A stretch of 43,431 nt of DNA from Rhodobacterales bacterium (lineage in GTDB: Bacteria; Pseudomonadota; Alphaproteobacteria; Rhodobacterales; Rhodobacteraceae). Of the stretch, positions 1-7,930 are shown piece by piece (the stretch's first letter is position 1; every line of letters starts with the position of its first letter). The stretch is taken from contig QIGK01000128.1 in NCBI GenBank assembly GCA_003228875.1, positions 1 to 43,431 on the forward strand, written 5' to 3'. The notes beneath the pieces are model-generated. The model saw nothing but the letters and a program-made list of their open reading frames with translations, was not told where the DNA came from and searched no databases. The position numbers and the translations under genes were made by a program.

Positions 1-43
1 TCAGACCAACAATCTCATCAGCAAGTTTTTTCAGATCAGCCAT
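1..43 (-). CDS. rplL: 50S ribosomal protein L7/L12, N-terminal fragment (cut by window edge)
   Basis: The minus strand reads ATG followed by codons for ADLKKLADEIVGL before the window ends, so only the first 14 codons are present. This N-terminus, rich in charged residues and leucine, is typical of L7/L12, the dimeric ribosomal stalk protein that binds L10 and recruits translation factors. A GGAGAG ribosome binding site lies upstream of the ATG. The gene lies downstream of rplJ with a 78 nt gap, the usual rplJ-rplL arrangement. Identification rests on the short N-terminus plus position. Confidence 0.85.
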   Translation of the reverse strand, partial: MADLKKLADEIVGL

Positions 44-121
44 TTTATGCTCTCCGTTATCAGTTTCAATTTATTCCGGTTAGATCGCGTTCGCGTATCA
101 GCCGGTCATATAGTCGAGATA

Positions 122-622
122 TTATGCCGCCTGCTCCTCGAGGGTAGAAAGTATACCCGCGATATTGCTGGCAGGTGCGCCAATTGCGCCAGCGATGTTG
201 CTTGCAGGGGCAGCAAGACAAGCAGCGATAGAGGCAAGAACCTCTTCACGGCTTGGCATGGCTGCCACAGCTTTAACACCGGCAACGTCCAGAACTGTAT
301 CACCCATGGCACCGCCAAGAATAACGAGTTTGTCGTTATCTTTGGAATATGCCTGCGCCACCTTAGCAGCGGCAACTGGGTCGACCGAAAAGGCCAGAAC
401 AGTCTGGCCCGTCAAAAGATCGCCGATGCTTTCGCTAGCTTTCCCCTTCAGGGCAATTTTGGCGAGCCTGTTTTTGGCAACGCGAACCGTTGCGCCAGCT
501 TCGCTCATGCGAAGGCGCAGGTCCGTCATATCTGCAACTGTAAGACCAACGTAATGTGCTACCACAACCACGCCAGAGTCCGTGAAGATTTGATCGAGTT
601 CGCCGATCACTAATTGCTCCAA
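122..622 (-). CDS. rplJ: 50S ribosomal protein L10
   Basis: Encodes the L10 stalk base protein that anchors L7/L12 dimers to 23S rRNA. Recognisable stretches are SGVVVVAHY near the N-terminus, [24 protein letters not shown], the [10 protein letters not shown] segment and the repeated APASNIAG at the C-terminus (166 aa; family about 165-175). The start is uncertain. TTG at 622 gives the longest form, but the usual alphaproteobacterial DRAQK-type N-terminus is missing. The bases TTGGAG could instead be the Shine-Dalgarno for a GTG at 610, six bases further on. There is no ATG in frame. It lies 218 nt downstream of rplA, leaving room for a regulatory leader, and is followed by rplL. Confidence 0.93.
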   Translation of the reverse strand: MEQLVIGELDQIFTDSGVVVVAHYVGLTVADMTDLRLRMSEAGATVRVAKNRLAKIALKGKASESIGDLLTGQTVLAFSVDPVAAAKVAQAYSKDNDKLVILGGAMGDTVLDVAGVKAVAAMPSREEVLASIAACLAAPASNIAGAIGAPASNIAGILSTLEEQAA

Positions 623-840
623 GTTTATGGAAGGGTCGCCCCCTCCGGCTCAAATTCATCGGGCGACAACATGCCCCCCGACGTCTTGGTCCTTACGAAA
701 CCAGCCAAAATCACCCAAGGGTTTGCACCCAAAATTGATCCTGTTTGCTTCCGTCTCAAGCAGGAATTATGCATCTTAGCACCCACTATCTCGGACGAAA
801 ACGGGCCGTTACAGCCCGCCTAACCCCTTACGGGGATCTC
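623..840 (-). promoter_or_regulatory. Candidate rplJ leader (autoregulatory mRNA region)
   Basis: This 218 nt stretch between rplA and rplJ has no gene. On the minus strand it opens with CCCC-GTAA-GGGG (824-835) and GGGC/GCCC (803-817) hairpins just after rplA. It ends with GTCGCCC/GGGCGAC arms (667-661 and 641-635) whose loop contains GGAGGG, the only strong Shine-Dalgarno-like run near the start. In many bacteria the L10-L7/L12 complex represses its own synthesis by binding a leader here. That role is inferred from position and the hairpins; no conserved leader fold could be tested. Confidence 0.45.
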
Positions 841-1539
841 TTATTCACCCGCCGCAGTTGCGATGTCGAGTGTAACGCCCGGCCCCATGGTGGAGCTAAG
901 CGCGATTTTCTTGACGTAAGTGCCTTTGGCACCCGTTGGACGGGCTTTTTGAATTGCCGAAACAATGGCTTTAACATTTTCAGCCAAGGCAGCCTCGGAA
1001 AAAGACGCCTTGCCGATACCCGCATGCACAACACCGGCTTTTTCAGCCTTGAACTGCACTTCGCCACCTTTGGCAGCTTCAACAGCCGCTTTGATGTCCA
1101 TGGTTACCGTGCCAACCCGCGGGTTTGGCATCAGGTTGCGTGGGCCAAGAATTTTGCCCAGACGGCCAACGATTGGCATCATGTCAGGGGTGGCAATGCA
1201 ACGGTCAAAATCAAGGTTGCCCTGCTGGATTTGCTCCATCAGGTCTTCCGCGCCAACGATATCTGCGCCAGCTTTGGTTGCTTCTTCGGCTTTTGCATCG
1301 CGGGCAAAAACAGCAACCCGCATGGTTTTGCCGGTGCCGTTTGGCAAGGCGCAAACGCCGCGCACCATTTGGTCCGCATGGCGCGGGTCAACACCCAATG
1401 CAAATACGATATCAACAGTTTCGTCAAATTTTGCGGTTGCGTTGGCTTTGACCAATGCAACAGCTTCTTCAACAGATACTTCGGACTTGCCCGAAAATGC
1501 TGCTTTGGCAGCGGTAAAACGTTTTCCTATATGTGCCAT
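841..1539 (-). CDS. rplA: 50S ribosomal protein L1
   Basis: L1 binds 23S rRNA at the mobile L1 stalk, helps eject deacylated tRNA, and in many bacteria represses its own operon. The 232 aa product has the normal length. Diagnostic segments are the N-terminal MAHIGKRF, the [20 protein letters not shown] strand, [28 protein letters not shown] and [16 protein letters not shown] near the C-terminus. The ATG at 1539 is 4 nt after the rplK stop, so the two genes are almost certainly co-translated. A small GC hairpin follows the stop, before the rplJ leader. Confidence 0.98.
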   Translation of the reverse strand: MAHIGKRFTAAKAAFSGKSEVSVEEAVALVKANATAKFDETVDIVFALGVDPRHADQMVRGVCALPNGTGKTMRVAVFARDAKAEEATKAGADIVGAEDLMEQIQQGNLDFDRCIATPDMMPIVGRLGKILGPRNLMPNPRVGTVTMDIKAAVEAAKGGEVQFKAEKAGVVHAGIGKASFSEAALAENVKAIVSAIQKARPTGAKGTYVKKIALSSTMGPGVTLDIATAAGE

Positions 1540-1543
1540 AAGA

Positions 1544-1972
1544 CTACCCTTTCACCTCAATACCCATCGAACGGGCAGAGCCCATGATGATTTTCATTGC
1601 GCCGTCGATATCAACCGCGTTCAGATCGCGCATTTTGGCTTCGGCAATTTCTTTGACCTGCTTCAAGGTCACCGAACCAACAACCTCTTTGGCGGGGTTA
1701 TTGGCACCGGATTTCAAACCAGCCGCTTTTTTCAGCATGTAAGATGCTGGCGGGGTTTTGATCTCCATGGTGAAAGATTTATCAACATAATAGGTAATGA
1801 TCGTCGGGCAAGGCGCGCCGGCCTCTAGTTCCTGTGTTTTGGCGTTAAACGCCTTACAGAATTCCATAATATTAATGCCGCGTTGGCCCAATGCTGGGCC
1901 GACGGGGGGCGACGGGTTTGCCTTACCGGCGGGGACTTGTAATTTTAGCGTCCCGGCTATCTTCTTGGCCAT
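1544..1972 (-). CDS. rplK: 50S ribosomal protein L11
   Basis: L11 forms the GTPase-associated centre with 23S rRNA and is needed for the stringent response. The 142 aa product begins [20 protein letters not shown] and carries the [22 protein letters not shown] core and a C-terminal RNA-binding domain ending [17 protein letters not shown]. The start at 1972 is chosen because AAAGGAGG lies directly upstream and the family starts at MAKK. A longer in-frame extension to 2065 has no family support. It follows nusG by 105 nt and is 4 nt from rplA. Confidence 0.98.
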   Translation of the reverse strand: MAKKIAGTLKLQVPAGKANPSPPVGPALGQRGINIMEFCKAFNAKTQELEAGAPCPTIITYYVDKSFTMEIKTPPASYMLKKAAGLKSGANNPAKEVVGSVTLKQVKEIAEAKMRDLNAVDIDGAMKIIMGSARSMGIEVKG

Positions 1973-2077
1973 GTTGGCCTCCTTTGTATACCGCCCGATG
2001 GTCGCAACCAGTTGGGCATCGTGGTAGTGTGGTCTGGTCCGGGCGTGCGCGCCCTCGCCTCCCACACTCGGGGTTTA

Positions 2078-2611
2078 TCAGGTCTGTTTAGAGACCTGAG
2101 TAAATTCAAGCTCAACCGGTGTAGCACGGCCAAAAATAGATACGGTCACTTTGAGGCGGGCATTTTCCATGTCCACGTCCTCAACCATGCCGCTGAAACC
2201 TTCAAACGGGCCGTCGATGACGTTCACCTGTTCGCCGATATCGAAGAAAATCAGATTACGCGGGCCGTCAGCGGTTTCGTCAACCTGATTAAGAATCGCA
2301 GCCACTTCCGAATCGCGCATTGGCGACGGAGTGTTTTGCGCGCCCAAGAAACCAGTGACACGATTGATGCTGTTAATGGCATGATAGGCGCGGTCGGTCA
2401 GCTCCATCTGCACCAGAACATATCCCGGCATAAAGCGGCGTTCGCGGGTGACTTTTTTGCCACGGCGCATTTCCAAAACTTCTTCGGTGGGGACCAAAAC
2501 CTGAATGATTTCATCCTCCAGCCCTTTTTGGCGCACAGCCTCATGGATCGCTTCTTCAACTTTCTTTTCGAAATTCGAAAGAACGCTAACTGAATACCAG
2601 CGTATCGCCAT
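2078..2611 (-). CDS. nusG: Transcription termination/antitermination protein NusG
   Basis: NusG binds RNA polymerase, stimulates elongation, and contacts Rho or ribosomal S10. The 177 aa protein starts MAIRWYSVSVLSNFEKKV, the NGN domain opening, with the RRFMPGYVLVQMELTD strand around residues 59-75. The C-terminal KOW domain is FDIGEQVNVIDGPFEGFSG at roughly 124-142. Length and both domains are standard. The gene sits between secE and rplK, as in most proteobacteria. The upstream gap to secE is 157 nt and contains two weak hairpins. Confidence 0.98.
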   Translation of the reverse strand: MAIRWYSVSVLSNFEKKVEEAIHEAVRQKGLEDEIIQVLVPTEEVLEMRRGKKVTRERRFMPGYVLVQMELTDRAYHAINSINRVTGFLGAQNTPSPMRDSEVAAILNQVDETADGPRNLIFFDIGEQVNVIDGPFEGFSGMVEDVDMENARLKVTVSIFGRATPVELEFTQVSKQT

Positions 2612-2768
2612 TATGCCCGTGACCTCAATTTTTTGACGTTATCGTCATATTTACGTTTTATTACAGGGGTTTAACCTGTTACTCCCAAACAAACGAAAGC
2701 GCGCTAACGAATCGAAGCGCGCAGTTCATAGGTGGAAGCGTTGCCTATACAACCGGAACCGGATGGAA
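2612..2768 (-). other. secE-nusG spacer with two weak hairpins
   Basis: On the minus strand GCGCGC arms (2722-2717 and 2704-2699) enclose a 12 nt loop and are followed by a T-rich run. Further on, ACAGG/CCTGT arms form a second small stem. Because nusG lies immediately downstream and normally shares the secE transcript, these may attenuate or act as processing sites rather than terminate fully. No coding signal was seen. Confidence 0.3.
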
Positions 2769-2966
2769 TCAAGAGGCGGCAGTAAGCAAAGTCTCTAAAC
2801 CGAACCTGATAATCAGATCGACAAAAAAGAAAAAGATTGCTGCAAAAATAGCCATGACAAGAACCATGGCGGTGGTCAAAAGCGTCTCACGGCGGGTGGG
2901 CCAAACCACCTTTGACACCTCGGCGCGAACCTGCTGGATAAACTGAAATGGATTGGCGCTTGCCAT
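2769..2966 (-). CDS. secE: Preprotein translocase subunit SecE
   Basis: SecE clamps SecY in the SecYEG inner-membrane translocon. The 65 aa product is the short single-helix form common outside enterobacteria. It has the amphipathic N-terminal helix with FIQQVRAEVSKVVWPTRRET, followed by one transmembrane helix (about residues 31-55, MVLVMAIFAAIFFFFVDLI). The VVWPTRRE signature is diagnostic. AGGAG precedes the ATG. It is first in the secE-nusG-rplKA-rplJL series. The tRNA-Trp gene often found upstream in related bacteria is not present within the 146 nt before the next gene. Confidence 0.97.
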   Translation of the reverse strand: MASANPFQFIQQVRAEVSKVVWPTRRETLLTTAMVLVMAIFAAIFFFFVDLIIRFGLETLLTAAS

Positions 2967-3010
2967 AGGGGAATCTCCTGCTTGGTGCGGTTACTGAACC
3001 GCCTCTGCAT

Positions 3011-3039
3011 CACATACGGTGTCCAGCAAAAAAGTTCAA
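3011..3039 (-). promoter_or_regulatory. Candidate sigma70-type promoter of secE-nusG-rpl cluster
   Basis: On the minus strand TTGAAC (3039-3034) and TATGTG (3016-3011) are separated by 17 nt, about 45 nt upstream of the secE ATG. The pattern fits a housekeeping promoter and there is no other gene on this strand upstream. The -10 match is imperfect. Confidence 0.45.
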
Positions 3040-3112
3040 GATGCCGCGTGCATGACAGCAATGCATTTTGGCTGTGCCGAACGCCCTATACATTTGCCCT
3101 AATATCCCCTAG

Positions 3113-4972
3113 ATGCAGCCGCTTGTTATTAAAAAAGAGACCGCCGTGATCGAAACCTTTAAAAACGCGCTGCAAAAGCGCGGCTATGAAACCCTGACCC
3201 AAGTGCAGGAGGCCGTGACTGACCCCGCCTTGGAAAACGCTGATCTTCTGGTCTCAGCCCAGACGGGTTCAGGTAAAACCGTTGGCTTTGGCTTGGCCAT
3301 TGCGCCAACCATTCTTGAGGCTGACGGATGTTTCAGCCGCGCCAACAAACCGCTGGCACTGGTCATTGCACCAACGCGCGAACTGGCTTTGCAGGTCAAA
3401 CGCGAACTTGATTGGCTATATGCCGGCGCGGGCGCGATTGTGGCCTCTTGTGTGGGCGGCATGGATATGCGCACCGAGCGGCGCAATCTTGATCGTGGTG
3501 CCCATATTGTTGTGGCGACACCGGGGCGACTGCGCGACCATATCCAGCGCAATTCCATCAAGCTCGGCGACATCCGCGCCGTAGTGCTGGACGAAGCCGA
3601 CGAGATGCTGGACCTTGGCTTTCGCGAGGATCTGGAATTTATTCTTGAACAAGCGCCTAAGGACCGCCGCACCCTGATGTTTTCCGCCACCGTGCCAAAA
3701 ATGATTGCGACATTGGCCAAGAATTACCAGCGTGATGCAGTGCGCGTCACCGCCGTTGGCGAATCCCGCCAACATGACGATATCGAATATCGCGCCCTGA
3801 ACGTGGCCCCGCGCGACAGCGAAAACGCTATTATCAATGTTTTGCGATTTTACGAGGCCAAAAACGCCTTGGTATTTTGCAACACCCGCGCCATGGTCAA
3901 CCGCCTGACAACTCGGTTTTCAAACCGAGGGTTTTCGGTGGTGGCCCTGTCGGGGGAATTATCCCAAAACGAACGCACCCACGCATTGCAAGCCATGCGC
4001 GATGGCCGCGCACGGGTTTGTGTGGCGACGGACGTGGCCGCGCGAGGCATTGATCTGCCCAATCTTGAACTGGTAATCCATGCCGACCTGCCCAGCAATT
4101 CCGAAACATTATTGCACCGTTCGGGCCGCACGGGCCGCGCCGGGCGCAAAGGGGTCAGCACTTTGATTGTGCCACCAAAAGCGCGGCGCAAAGCCGAGCG
4201 CCTGCTGCGCGGTGCCAAAGTCGATGCCAATTGGGGCGAGGCCCCATCTGCCGATGCGGTGATCAAACGCGATAATGAACGGCTGGTTGATGCGCCAACT
4301 TGGACACAAACTATTTCCGAGGATGAGCGCAGCGCCGTCGATAGGCTGGTGGAAAAATTCAGCGCTGAACAACTGGCCGCCGCATTCCTGCGCGTGAACA
4401 ACGCCAAACAATCCGCGCCTGAAGAATTGGGTGTGTCACATGAAAAAGGCAAACCCGCCCCGCGCACGACATTTGGCCCCAGCGTCTGGTTCAGCCTGAA
4501 CATTGGCCGCAAACAACGCGCCGAGGCCAAATGGCTGCTACCGGCCCTGTGCAAAGGCGGCAACATAGACAATAGCGATATTGGCGCGATTAGGGTGCAG
4601 GAAAACGAAACCTTTATCGAGATCACCAAGAAAAGCCTGAACGGCTTTACCAAGGCGCTTGGCAAAGGTTTGCAACTGGAAGATCGCGGCCAGTTAAAAT
4701 TGCTGGATAAAGCGCCAGACATTGCCAACATGCCCCGCCCGAAATTCGAGGGCAAAAACAAAAAGCCGTATGATAAAAAACCCTATGACAAAAAGAAAAA
4801 GTCTTTTGACAAAAAACCCAAATGGCAACCGGAATCCGAACAGGCATTTAATGAAGGGCCGGATACCAGCAAAAAGAAACGCCCCAAGAAAAACGCAGCC
4901 CCCGGAAAACCGGCAGCACCGGCCAACACCAAAAACAAAGGCAAACGCCGTAAGCCTGCCAAACGGGATTAG
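3113..4972 (+). CDS. DEAD-box ATP-dependent RNA helicase
   Basis: An ATP-dependent RNA remodelling helicase with all core motifs: AQTGSGKT (residues 49-56), APTREL (86-91), TPGR (136-139), DEAD (160-163), SAT (191-193), ARGID and HRSGRTGRAGR in the second RecA domain. Residues about 440-530 resemble the small DbpA-type RNA-binding domain that recognises structured RNA, often rRNA. The last 80 residues are a lysine/proline-rich tail with repeated YDKK-like units, typical of disordered RNA-binding tails. ATG 3113 lacks a clear ribosome binding site; GTG at 3146 is an alternative start. It is divergent from secE. A role in ribosome assembly or mRNA decay is inferred from family only. Confidence 0.92.
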   Translation: MQPLVIKKETAVIETFKNALQKRGYETLTQVQEAVTDPALENADLLVSAQTGSGKTVGFGLAIAPTILEADGCFSRANKPLALVIAPTRELALQVKRELDWLYAGAGAIVASCVGGMDMRTERRNLDRGAHIVVATPGRLRDHIQRNSIKLGDIRAVVLDEADEMLDLGFREDLEFILEQAPKDRRTLMFSATVPKMIATLAKNYQRDAVRVTAVGESRQHDDIEYRALNVAPRDSENAIINVLRFYEAKNALVFCNTRAMVNRLTTRFSNRGFSVVALSGELSQNERTHALQAMRDGRARVCVATDVAARGIDLPNLELVIHADLPSNSETLLHRSGRTGRAGRKGVSTLIVPPKARRKAERLLRGAKVDANWGEAPSADAVIKRDNERLVDAPTWTQTISEDERSAVDRLVEKFSAEQLAAAFLRVNNAKQSAPEELGVSHEKGKPAPRTTFGPSVWFSLNIGRKQRAEAKWLLPALCKGGNIDNSDIGAIRVQENETFIEITKKSLNGFTKALGKGLQLEDRGQLKLLDKAPDIANMPRPKFEGKNKKPYDKKPYDKKKKSFDKKPKWQPESEQAFNEGPDTSKKKRPKKNAAPGKPAAPANTKNKGKRRKPAKRD

Positions 4973-4985
4973 GACCTAGGCCCAA

Positions 4986-5003
4986 CCGAGCGCAGCGAGG
5001 CCA
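4986..5003 (+). repeat. Short interspersed repeat, copy 1 (CCGAGC-N2-AGCGAGGCCA)
   Basis: The 18 nt reads CCGAGCGCAGCGAGGCCA just after the helicase stop. Near-identical copies occur at 37271 (plus) and 38721 (minus). Here GAGCG and CGCTC flanks form a small hairpin. Confidence 0.6.
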
Positions 5004-5153
5004 CGCTCAACAGTTGTGAGTCGTATAATTTTCTTACGAAATACCCCCTTCCCTTTGTGAATGGCTTCGGCTTCGCCTCGGTTTACCCCTGTTTCTGGAT
5101 GTTCGAAAAAACTCACGTTCCCGTTCTTGACGCTTGAGAAAATCAAAAATTGC

Positions 5154-5190
5154 CCCTGAAGCGAGGCGGTCTACCCGCTTGGCTTCAGGG
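5154..5190. terminator. Inverted repeat, possible bidirectional terminator
   Basis: Nine-base arms CCCTGAAGC (5154-5162) and GCTTCAGGG (5182-5190) pair perfectly around a 19 nt loop that can itself pair (AAGCG with CGCTT). On the minus strand ATTTTTG follows 3 nt after the stem; on the plus strand a T7 run follows about 20 nt later. It could insulate the foreign-looking gene downstream from the helicase. Confidence 0.4.
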
Positions 5191-5395
5191 TTCGGATTAG
5201 CTTCCACCTTTTTTTCAATTCATAAAGGAGATGGAGCGTCAGTATTTGACTCATCATACCGGTTCTGCGTGGATTTTTATAACACAGTGTATTACAGTTA
5301 TTAGTGAAACCATAAGTTTGTTTTGTCGGATTGGAACGAAAAATTATTATCAAAATCTAACAATCTCCCATATTTTTTAATAACTGGATAAGTTG

Positions 5396-6814
5396 ATGCC
5401 CGAAAACGTCGCAATAATTATTGGAAACGCCGAGTATGAAAGCCCAGATTTTGGCAACCTAGAGGCTTGTGTAAAAGATGTTGATGCAATGGAAGAGCTG
5501 CTCAAGGCTACGCGTAGATTTGACAAGATTATCCCATTAAAAAATGTTTCAGGCGATGATATAACGGAAGAGCTTAAGCGGCTAACTGGTAGTCAAAGTT
5601 ATGGCACCATTTTTATATACTTTTCCGGTCATGGGCATCGTGATAATAAAGATACGTTCTATTGGACAGGGAGAGATTTTGATACGAGCCAACCCAATAC
5701 GACAGGTGTGTCCCATGGGGTGTTGATAAGTTTCTTACGGGCTGCAAAATGCACAAACCGCATAATAATACAAGATGCGTGTTTCTCTGGCCACGCTCTT
5801 CTTAAAAGCTCTACTGAAAATTATAGCGCCGCGTTTGGGGACATTTTAATATTATCGTCTAGCCTCGCTAGTGAGGAAACCCCCGCTGGGCGGGAGTTAA
5901 GTCCATTTACCGATAGGTTCATCGAAGCATCATGCACAGTGAAAACCAAAGGCCCTATCGACTATTTTAATGTGATTCAAAAATTAAAAGACCTCTACGA
6001 AAACATTACCGATCATAATCCTTATTTGGCCTACCAAGGTTTGATTACATTGGGATTTTGTGATAATGTTACTTTTTTGAGCGACATAAACAAAAAATAT
6101 ACTGAATTTGAAAAAGAAGTTAGTGAGCCTGAAGTTTTGATTCAGGCAGTCACACCCCTATCTGAAAGCGACATTTTATCTACGGTAGAAAAGAAGTTGG
6201 TGCCAAAAGAAAAAATTCAAGAAATGATTTTGGCAATCGAAGGCCGCATCAACGAAAAGTATGAAGAACAAACAAATTTAGCGCAAATATTTTCACTTCG
6301 AAGCACAGCAAACGCGAATTATTATAATGTCGATGGCTTGAAACCCATTGTCGAATTTGTGAGAGGTCAGTCTAGGTGGGATGAATTTGTAACTGCAACA
6401 CACACGCGCACTAAGAAAAGGAAAACGCATTATTTTAATATTGATGATGTTCTCTACAAGCCTGAGTATGATGAAAACTACTATTTGGAAAACAATTCCG
6501 GCTTAGAAGCCGTCCATCAACAGTATTTCCTCGAGCCAAGTTCAAAATTGCTGAGGCGACACGTTCTGGAAATGATTATTGTTCCAGGGATTTTTAGCGC
6601 CAGTCTTTTTTGGCGGTTGCGCGTTCAAGGCTTGGAAAACTGGGACACATTTTCCAAAAACGCTGGTCAGAAAAAATGGCAGAGTTTGAAAATCGAGTGG
6701 GATGGGAACAACTTGTCCGACCTTGATGTTTTATATTCTGATTTGTTTGAGCAAGCTAAGAAATCACTTTATAGGACTGCAACCAATTTGTCAGCTAAAT
6801 TACCCGACAATTAG
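5396..6814 (+). CDS. Caspase-like (peptidase C14 family) protein with unknown C-terminal domain
   Basis: The first about 210 residues form a caspase-hemoglobinase fold: the opening strand VAIIIGNAEY, then IFIYFSGHG with candidate catalytic His79, then IIIQDACFSG with candidate nucleophile Cys129. This His-Cys order and the two strands are the family signature. Residues about 240-472 are not recognised; they contain a charged helical stretch followed by mixed segments rich in aromatic residues. No signal peptide or membrane helix is seen, so it is probably cytoplasmic. The gene is clearly more AT-rich than its neighbours and stands alone between convergent or unrelated genes, suggesting transfer. 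Prokaryotic caspases often act as effectors in defence or conflict systems; the substrate and trigger cannot be read from the sequence. ATG 5396 is preferred over the adjacent TTG 5393. Confidence 0.8.
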   Translation: MPENVAIIIGNAEYESPDFGNLEACVKDVDAMEELLKATRRFDKIIPLKNVSGDDITEELKRLTGSQSYGTIFIYFSGHGHRDNKDTFYWTGRDFDTSQPNTTGVSHGVLISFLRAAKCTNRIIIQDACFSGHALLKSSTENYSAAFGDILILSSSLASEETPAGRELSPFTDRFIEASCTVKTKGPIDYFNVIQKLKDLYENITDHNPYLAYQGLITLGFCDNVTFLSDINKKYTEFEKEVSEPEVLIQAVTPLSESDILSTVEKKLVPKEKIQEMILAIEGRINEKYEEQTNLAQIFSLRSTANANYYNVDGLKPIVEFVRGQSRWDEFVTATHTRTKKRKTHYFNIDDVLYKPEYDENYYLENNSGLEAVHQQYFLEPSSKLLRRHVLEMIIVPGIFSASLFWRLRVQGLENWDTFSKNAGQKKWQSLKIEWDGNNLSDLDVLYSDLFEQAKKSLYRTATNLSAKLPDN

Positions 6815-6892
6815 AGAGATTTGGCAAGCGATAGAAATTATGGGCAAGCGTGAAAAGAACCTAACAAAATATCGAGTAGGTTACCACGCATT

Positions 6893-7930
6893 TCATTCCT
6901 GCTCCATCGAGCTAACCCAGTTTTTCAGGAAATTCTGCTTTTTAAGCCGGTCGAGAAACACCAACAACCCCGGCCCCAGCCGGATAGGCCGTGCGGCGCT
7001 GTTTTCACGTAGTTGTGCTGGGTTAATCGGTGGCAGGCTGGTTAATTCGGTCAGCTCGGGCCTTTGGTTCAGCTCTGCCAGAAAATCTATCATCAGACCG
7101 GCTTCAACCGGATTTTCGGCATTTTTCGGGATCAGCGCCGTGCGCAGCATCACATTGACATAATCGCTAAACCGGACAATTCGCAAATCGGGAAATTCCG
7201 CAAGGCGCGAGCTGGCATAGCTGCCAACTACGTTATAGGCCAAGGCCAGTTCTCCCGATGCCACATCGCGGATCATATCGCCCGACCCCCCGTAAAGCTG
7301 TGCGTTTAACCGGCCCATGACCTCTGTCAGGCGCCAATAGGAATCAGAATTGCGGGAATCCTGTGTGGCAAAAAGATACCCCGCGCCGGAAATCCGCACA
7401 TCATAGGTGCCGATGCGGCCATCAAATATTTCGGGGTTATCGCGCAACAACGAAATCAGGTCTTCGCGGGTTTCGGGCGGGGTCATGCCCGCAAAAGCCG
7501 CGTCAGAAATGATCAGCACCGCCGGTTCTTGGGTAAAAGCAAAAATCTGGTCGCGCCAAATGGCCCAGCCGGGCAAGGTTTCGGTGGCGTTGGAAGTATA
7601 GGTTTGAGCAAACCCGTCATTGGCCAGCTTGGTTTGTAAATCCATGGCTGAGGAAATCGCCAGATCAAACACCGCAGCCTCCTCATGAATGGCTTTCATC
7701 AGCTCGGTGCTGCTAGCGATCACGTATTGGATGTTTATCGTCGGGTTATTCTGCTGAAATTCCAGTATGATTGGCTCAAACACATTGGCATCAGCGGTGG
7801 AAATAATTTGCAAGGTAACCAAACCATCGGTGGCAGGATAAAAAATGCTATCTTCGATTTCAAAAGCAGCCAAGCGCAATGGCATCAGCATGGCAAAAAA
7901 CAGGCTTAAGGCAAAATAAGCGAAACGCAT
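6893..7930 (-). CDS. Periplasmic solute-binding protein linked to a TctE-type sensor kinase
   Basis: A 345 aa exported protein with a signal peptide (about residues 1-22, ending LRLAA). The mature part resembles family 1 extracellular solute-binding proteins of the iron/polyamine type: an early VTLQIISTADANVFEPIILEF strand, then the EPAVLIIS hinge region. No ABC permease or ATPase is adjacent. Instead the gene overlaps the 3' end of the sensor kinase by 25 nt and ends the three-gene operon. A role as periplasmic ligand sensor for the kinase is inferred from this arrangement, which is known for TctD/TctE-like systems. GGGAGTGG upstream of the ATG lies inside the kinase gene. Confidence 0.8.
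   Translation of the reverse strand: MRFAYFALSLFFAMLMPLRLAAFEIEDSIFYPATDGLVTLQIISTADANVFEPIILEFQQNNPTINIQYVIASSTELMKAIHEEAAVFDLAISSAMDLQTKLANDGFAQTYTSNATETLPGWAIWRDQIFAFTQEPAVLIISDAAFAGMTPPETREDLISLLRDNPEIFDGRIGTYDVRISGAGYLFATQDSRNSDSYWRLTEVMGRLNAQLYGGSGDMIRDVASGELALAYNVVGSYASSRLAEFPDLRIVRFSDYVNVMLRTALIPKNAENPVEAGLMIDFLAELNQRPELTELTSLPPINPAQLRENSAARPIRLGPGLLVFLDRLKKQNFLKNWVSSMEQE

Larger units (their letters stand above)
4973..5395 (+). other. AT-shifting spacer between the helicase and caspase-like genes, with hairpins
   Basis: A 423 nt non-coding stretch where composition shifts from the GC-rich host to AT-rich. It holds one copy of the CCGAGC-N2-AGCGAGGCCA repeat (4986-5003), a TCGTA/TACGA stem, and a strong inverted repeat CCCTGAAGC/GCTTCAGGG (5154-5162 and 5182-5190). 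The last is followed by a T run on both strands and could act as a bidirectional terminator. A 49-codon ORF at 5231-5380 is possible but has a poorly placed ribosome binding site. A TTG sits directly before the caspase-like ATG. Confidence 0.5.

Noticed and set aside
2699-2722. Full transcription terminator between secE and nusG
   Set aside because: The stem is only 6 bp and T tail is broken; nusG downstream has no clear promoter of its own, so termination here is unlikely to be complete.
2967-3112. Looked for tRNA-Trp upstream of secE, common in relatives
   Set aside because: No acceptor stem, TTCAA arm or CCA found in the 146 nt.
5231-5380. 49-codon ORF with AAGGAG before the ATG, upstream of the caspase-like gene
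   Set aside because: The AAGGAG abuts the ATG with no spacer, the product has no features, and it lies in AT-rich spacer. Not enough to call a gene.
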